DNA of 64,000 bases from Rhizophagus clarus (taxonomy: Eukaryota > Glomeromycota > Glomeromycetes > Glomerales > Glomeraceae): the NCBI GenBank assembly GCA_015698045.1, contig BLAL01000356.1:1-64000 (forward strand), read 5' to 3'. The translations under genes and the position numbers were made by a program. The notes beneath the pieces were generated by a model. That model saw only the letters and a program-made list of their open reading frames with translations, had not been told where the DNA came from and ran no database searches. Shown one piece after another: positions 60,269-64,000 of the stretch. Position 1 is the stretch's first letter; each line of letters opens with the position of its first letter.

Positions 60269-60455
60269 TGACATTTATATTTAAAAATAAATAACCACAT
60301 GAGAGTTTTTTTGAGGCAATATGTTTTTTGTGGTGTCGCTTAGGGTTGCAGACATTTCTTAAAGCAGCCACCTCTTACGTTCTTCGAGGTAGAAATTTTA
60401 TAACTGGCTAATGTGTAATTTTTGGCCAAAATTAAATGCAACAATTATCAGTTTA

Positions 60456-60729
60456 AGGCCAGTCCAACTTAATTTTTCGTTTAACATACCCCCCCCCCCC
60501 AGTTTTTAAAAAAATGGAGAAAAATTGTGTATGTAATTTAGGCCAGAATTATGATTCTTGGCCAGAATTACAAAAAATTTTTTCAAATCACATGATATGC
60601 ACATTTTTAATTATAATTCTGGCCAAAATTTTTATAATTCTGGTCATGTTTTATATCCCCCCCCCTCCCCCCCCCTTGGATTGTGACCCTCCATGTTATG
60701 TTAAACAAAAAATTAAGTTGGACTGGCCT
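60456..60729. mobile_element. 274-bp MITE with about 34-bp TIRs
   Basis: AGGCCAGTCCAACTTAATTT and TTCGTTTAACAT at the left are matched by the reversed right end (AGGCCAGTCCAACTTAATTT, TTTGTTTAACAT), one mismatch. TA flanks both sides. The interior holds a C12 run (60,489-60,500), a C9-T-C9-like run (60,656-60,676) and two AATTCTGGCCAAAATT-type motifs. It lies about 190 bp downstream of GCP2. Confidence 0.8.
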
Positions 60730-60839
60730 TACTGGAAATATCACAAAAAAAAAAGGCAAATTTTTTTTATTAAGGTTGGCAAAAAAAAATTTGTGGCATA
60801 GTATCTTCTTCAAATGTAAAGCAAGCGCATGTATATAAT

Positions 60840-61190
60840 TAAAGTTAGCCAAAATTAATTGTCTGGTTAAATTTGCCGATCAATAATTCATAATTCTGGC
60901 CAAAATTTTGTTAATTCTGGCCAACCTTGTAATTCGGCTTAAATTAAGTTAAAATTAAAAATATATTCCTTAAACTGTTTTGCAAGCAAATTTGCCTGCA
61001 ATTTTATTTTTTAATTAAAGTTATTTTTAAGCTTTTTTAGATATTTTATTAAATAAAACAATATTTTTATAATAAATTTTATAGTATTTTTTAAGTAAAA
61101 ATCGAAAAAAAAGTTCAATTTTTAATTAATGATTTTTAAAAGTAAATGATCTACAAATTATTACAAATAAGGCTAAATTCTTTAAAATTA
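60840..61190. other. AT-rich spacer with AATTCTGGCC motifs
   Basis: TTCTGGCCAAAATTTTGTTA and ATTCTGGCCAACCTTG lie at 60,892-60,930, part of the dispersed family noted above. No gene is visible. Confidence 0.5.
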
Positions 61191-62470
61191 AAATATCTTT
61201 TTATCTACTGGTCCTAGAAACATAAAATTACCACCATTTGATGTGTCTTAATGAGAAAAATCTAATAAAATAAAATCCAGCTTTCTATAAGCATTAGGTG
61301 ATAAAATATCATCCAATATCTAAAAATCTATAAAGTAATATAACTTTTTATTTACCAAATTCCTAAATACAATTTTGCTACCATTAGATGTGCCTCAATA
61401 AGAGGAATCTAACAAACTAAATTTCATCTTTTTATAATCACTGGATCTTAAGATAACTTAAAAATGCTAAAAATTTTAAAATTAATTTTACCCCCCCTCC
61501 CCCTATAGTTTAAGGGATAGGTCAAATATAGCATTACATTTATATAATATAGTACTTTAATTTAAAAGCAAAAATATAAACTTATTAAATGTTTTTACAA
61601 TTTTATAAAAAAATATTTCCATTTAATCCTTATTATTTAACTTAAATCTTTATTTAAAAGTAATCTATTTTCTTTATAAAATAGCTAATTTCTCCATAAA
61701 TATTAATCATCACATTATAAAATTTGACATACAAGTAATTTAGACCTCTTGAACAATATTACTTAAGCAGTAAAAGGCAATTTACTTTGACTAAAGTATT
61801 GAAATTATACTCTAAAGTTTTTAAATGAGTATAAAAAATATAAATATAAATTTCTCCATATATATTAATTATAGTATTATAAAAATTAAGACATGAATAG
61901 ATCTAATCTGTTCAAACAACTTTACTTAAGCAATAAAAAATAATTTACTTTAACTAAAGTATTAAAATTACACTTTGAAATTATTAAACAGATGTAAAAA
62001 AATTTAAAAATTGAAAATTAGTATAGTTTTGTAAAATATATATAACTCTATAAATGTTTATTATATATTTAAAAAATTTACAATATAAATATTTTTAATA
62101 CTTCTGAATAATATTATTTAAACTGCAGTAAGTGATTTTATTTGGCTAAAGTATTAAGAGGCATATTAAAAATCAGCTGATTTTTTTTGATTAGTAGCTC
62201 TGATCTTTCTACTTTTACTTAAAGGTATACTCTGAATTTGGTTAACCAATCAACTGGTAAAACAATCTGAAAAAAAATGGATTTGAATTGATCTGTTTAT
62301 ATTACCAGTTTAACCAGATAGTTTATCAGATATCTGATCAATCCAGTAAAACTATTCAAAAAAAAATAAATTCAGATTGATCTGTTTATATCACCAGTTT
62401 GACTAGATAGTTCATTGAATATCTGATCAATCCAGTATCATTGGATTGGTCAGATTAGTTTATCAAAAAA
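61191..62470. repeat. AT-rich direct repeats (about 180, 165 and 100 bp)
   Basis: About 61,200-61,480 is a diverged duplication (CCACCATTTGATGTGTCTTA / CTACCATTAGATGTGCCTCA). About 61,680-62,150 is two to three copies of a unit of about 165 bp (ATTTCTCCATAAATATTAAT ... TTTACTTTGACTAAAGTATT). About 62,240-62,450 is a duplication of about 105 bp (TTGATCTGTTTATATTACCA ... ATCTGATCAATCCAGTA). No gene is seen. Confidence 0.7.
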
Positions 62471-62554
62471 AGTTTTTTTTTTAATTAATTTGATAATATA
62501 GTCAAATAGTAAATTAGATTATCAATCAGATTGTGTAGTATAAGTCATCTAATG

Positions 62555-63240
62555 ATCTCTTTTTTCTTTTTTATGAAAAAAAAATTATTTTTTATTTAAT
62601 ACAAATTTTTTTTTCATTTTTATAGGGTTACTAAATAAAAAGTACAATTAGACTTTTGTAAAAGAGAATCAGAAAAAAGAAGTTCATTATTTTTTTTTAA
62701 TAAATTTATTTTTTTTTTCTTTATTATAGAGTTGTCAGATAAAAAGTATGATTTAACTTTTGAAATTGAGGTAAGAGAAGATTAGAAAAGGAGAAGTTTA
62801 TTATTTTTTTTTAATAAATTTAATTTTTTTTCTTTATTATAGGATTATCAGATAAAAAACATAATTGGACTTTTAAAATTAAAGTAAGAAATAGTCAAAA
62901 AAGAGGAAGTTCTTTTTTTTTTAATAAATTTATTTTTTTCTTTATTATAAGGTTGCCAAATAAAAAGTATGACTGAACTTTTGAAATTGAGATAAGAGAG
63001 AATCAGAGAAGAAAAAGTTTATTGTTTTTTTTTTTTTAATAAAATTATTTTTTTTATTATAGGTTACCAGATGAAAAATATGATCAGACTTTTGAAATTA
63101 TAATAAGGAAAAGTCAAAAAAGGAGGAGTTCTTTTTTTTTAACAAATTTATTTTTTTTTTTATTATAAGGTTGTCAGACAAAAAGTATGATCAAACTTTT
63201 AAAATTAAGGTAAAAGATTAAGAGAAAGTTATTATTATTT
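62555..63240 (+). repeat. Decayed, inverted copy of the 118-bp splice-like array, about six units
   Basis: Units on the plus strand read T-run, CTTTATTATAG, AGTTGTCAGATAAAAAGTAT then GATTTAACTTTTGAAATTGAG, then GTAAGAG. Compared with the minus-strand unit at 46.8-52.1 kb (TGTTGCCGGATGAAAAGCAT...), nearly all differences are C to T or G to A. Acceptor TAG and donor GTAAG are retained in most units, while the block has acquired stops. Confidence 0.75.
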
Positions 63241-64000
63241 TTTTTAAAGAGGTAAATTGCAACTCAATAAGATAATGATCTGTAATTAATTTTATGGGTT
63301 TTATATTAATAAAAAAACTGTTTTTTGAAATGCAGCATTCTTTATTACTAAAATTTTTTCAATAAGTAAAAAAAACAGTATAATACAATTCAAGTGAATA
63401 AGAGAAACATTTTATAAAGTTTATATTATAGATTTTTTTATATTTAATAAAATATGAGCAAACTATTAATTTTTATATAATCTATAAAGGATATAACATT
63501 AAAACCTATAATAACAAAAAAAAAGTATTAGTAATACCTTTCAACATTCTCTATTAGTCTATTATAAAAAAAACTTGTTCACATAATTCACCAACCATTT
63601 TCAAAGAAATTCATAAATATAAGATGCTCAAGACTGAAGTCAAAAAAAATGTTGACAAAAATTTTTTTAACAGTCCTAATAGTAAAATATCACTTTTGTA
63701 AACTCATATATTTTTTTCAAAAAAATTAATCTAAAGTATTACTATAAAAACAAAAAAGATTATTGGTAAAGTCTTAGAAATTTCTTATTATAAAAAAAAT
63801 CATCTATATACTCTCTTTCTAAAGAATTTCAAAAATCTAAGGGTATTATATCTGAAACCTACAAAAAAAATACAAGAAATATTAGCAACATTTTACTTAT
63901 AAACCTAATAGGTCAAATAAATTATTATTTTTATAAAATTATAAGAATGTGAATATAAAACAAAAAAAAATAATATATCTAAATAAAGGTAAATATTATC
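63241..64000. other. AT-rich gene-free end of window
   Basis: No gene is visible. Diverged repeats of AACAAAAAAAAAGTATTAGTAATACCTTTC, AAACAAAAAAGATTATTGGTAAAGTCTTAG and ACAAAAAAAATACAAGAAAT type (63,510-63,890) resemble decayed units of the 132-bp family, in the plus-strand sense of that array. Confidence 0.5.

Overview
This window is the left end of a eukaryotic chromosome, almost certainly from a fungus. It opens with about 1.16 kb of CCCTAA telomere repeats. It is very AT-rich, and its genes carry many short introns (about 45-110 nt) with GTAAGT-like donors and TAG acceptors. Gene content (ATG15 lipase, a TEY cell-wall-integrity type MAP kinase, NOP14, GCP2) is fungal. The Plavaka-like, MULE and pogo/Tigger-like transposons together with extreme AT-richness resemble arbuscular-mycorrhizal fungi such as Rhizophagus; that placement is inference.

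Layout. (1) 1-1,158: telomere. (2) 1,159-22,150: subtelomeric mobile-element zone. A decayed Plavaka-like transposase gene is truncated by the telomere and split by a 3.7-kb TIR element carrying a Myb/SANT pseudogene. Then come a decayed multi-exon gene of unknown family, a second copy of the TIR-element family with an apparently intact 2,345-bp Tigger/pogo-like transposon inside it, a 2.3-kb TIR element full of pyrimidine-rich repeats, a 199-bp MITE, and a decayed MULE containing degenerate telomeric repeats. (3) 22,152-37,723: a compact island of eight genes: ARL5-like GTPase, ribosomal P0, proteasome PSMA4, SLT2-type MAPK, a type II membrane glycosyltransferase-like protein, TSEN2, ATG15 and NOP14. 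They are mostly in divergent and convergent pairs. (4) 37,724-55,088: repeat desert with two MITEs, a 4.2-kb CACTA-like element holding about eleven 132-bp tandem repeats, an 18-unit array of about 118 bp, and a 2.35-kb hAT-like element holding about 24 hairpins. (5) 55,089-60,268: divergent RPL4 and GCP2. (6) 60,269-64,000: MITE and AT-rich tandem repeats.

Most striking observation: several tandem arrays look like amplified micro-exons. Each unit contains, in one orientation, a splice donor (GTAAG), a T-run and a TAG acceptor around a short exon-like block; the 132-bp family also has a perfect TACTAAC branch site in every intron-like spacer. The 132-bp and 118-bp arrays lie on the same (minus) strand. 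A decayed copy of the 118-bp family lies at about 62.6-63.2 kb in the opposite orientation. Whether these are spliced is not known from sequence alone.

The host genes are ordinary housekeeping and signalling genes and do not form one pathway. They serve translation and ribosome assembly (P0, L4, NOP14), proteolysis and autophagy (PSMA4, ATG15), tRNA splicing (TSEN2), trafficking (ARL5), microtubule nucleation (GCP2) and signalling (MAPK). Exon coordinates were read by eye from splice signals and reading-phase continuity.
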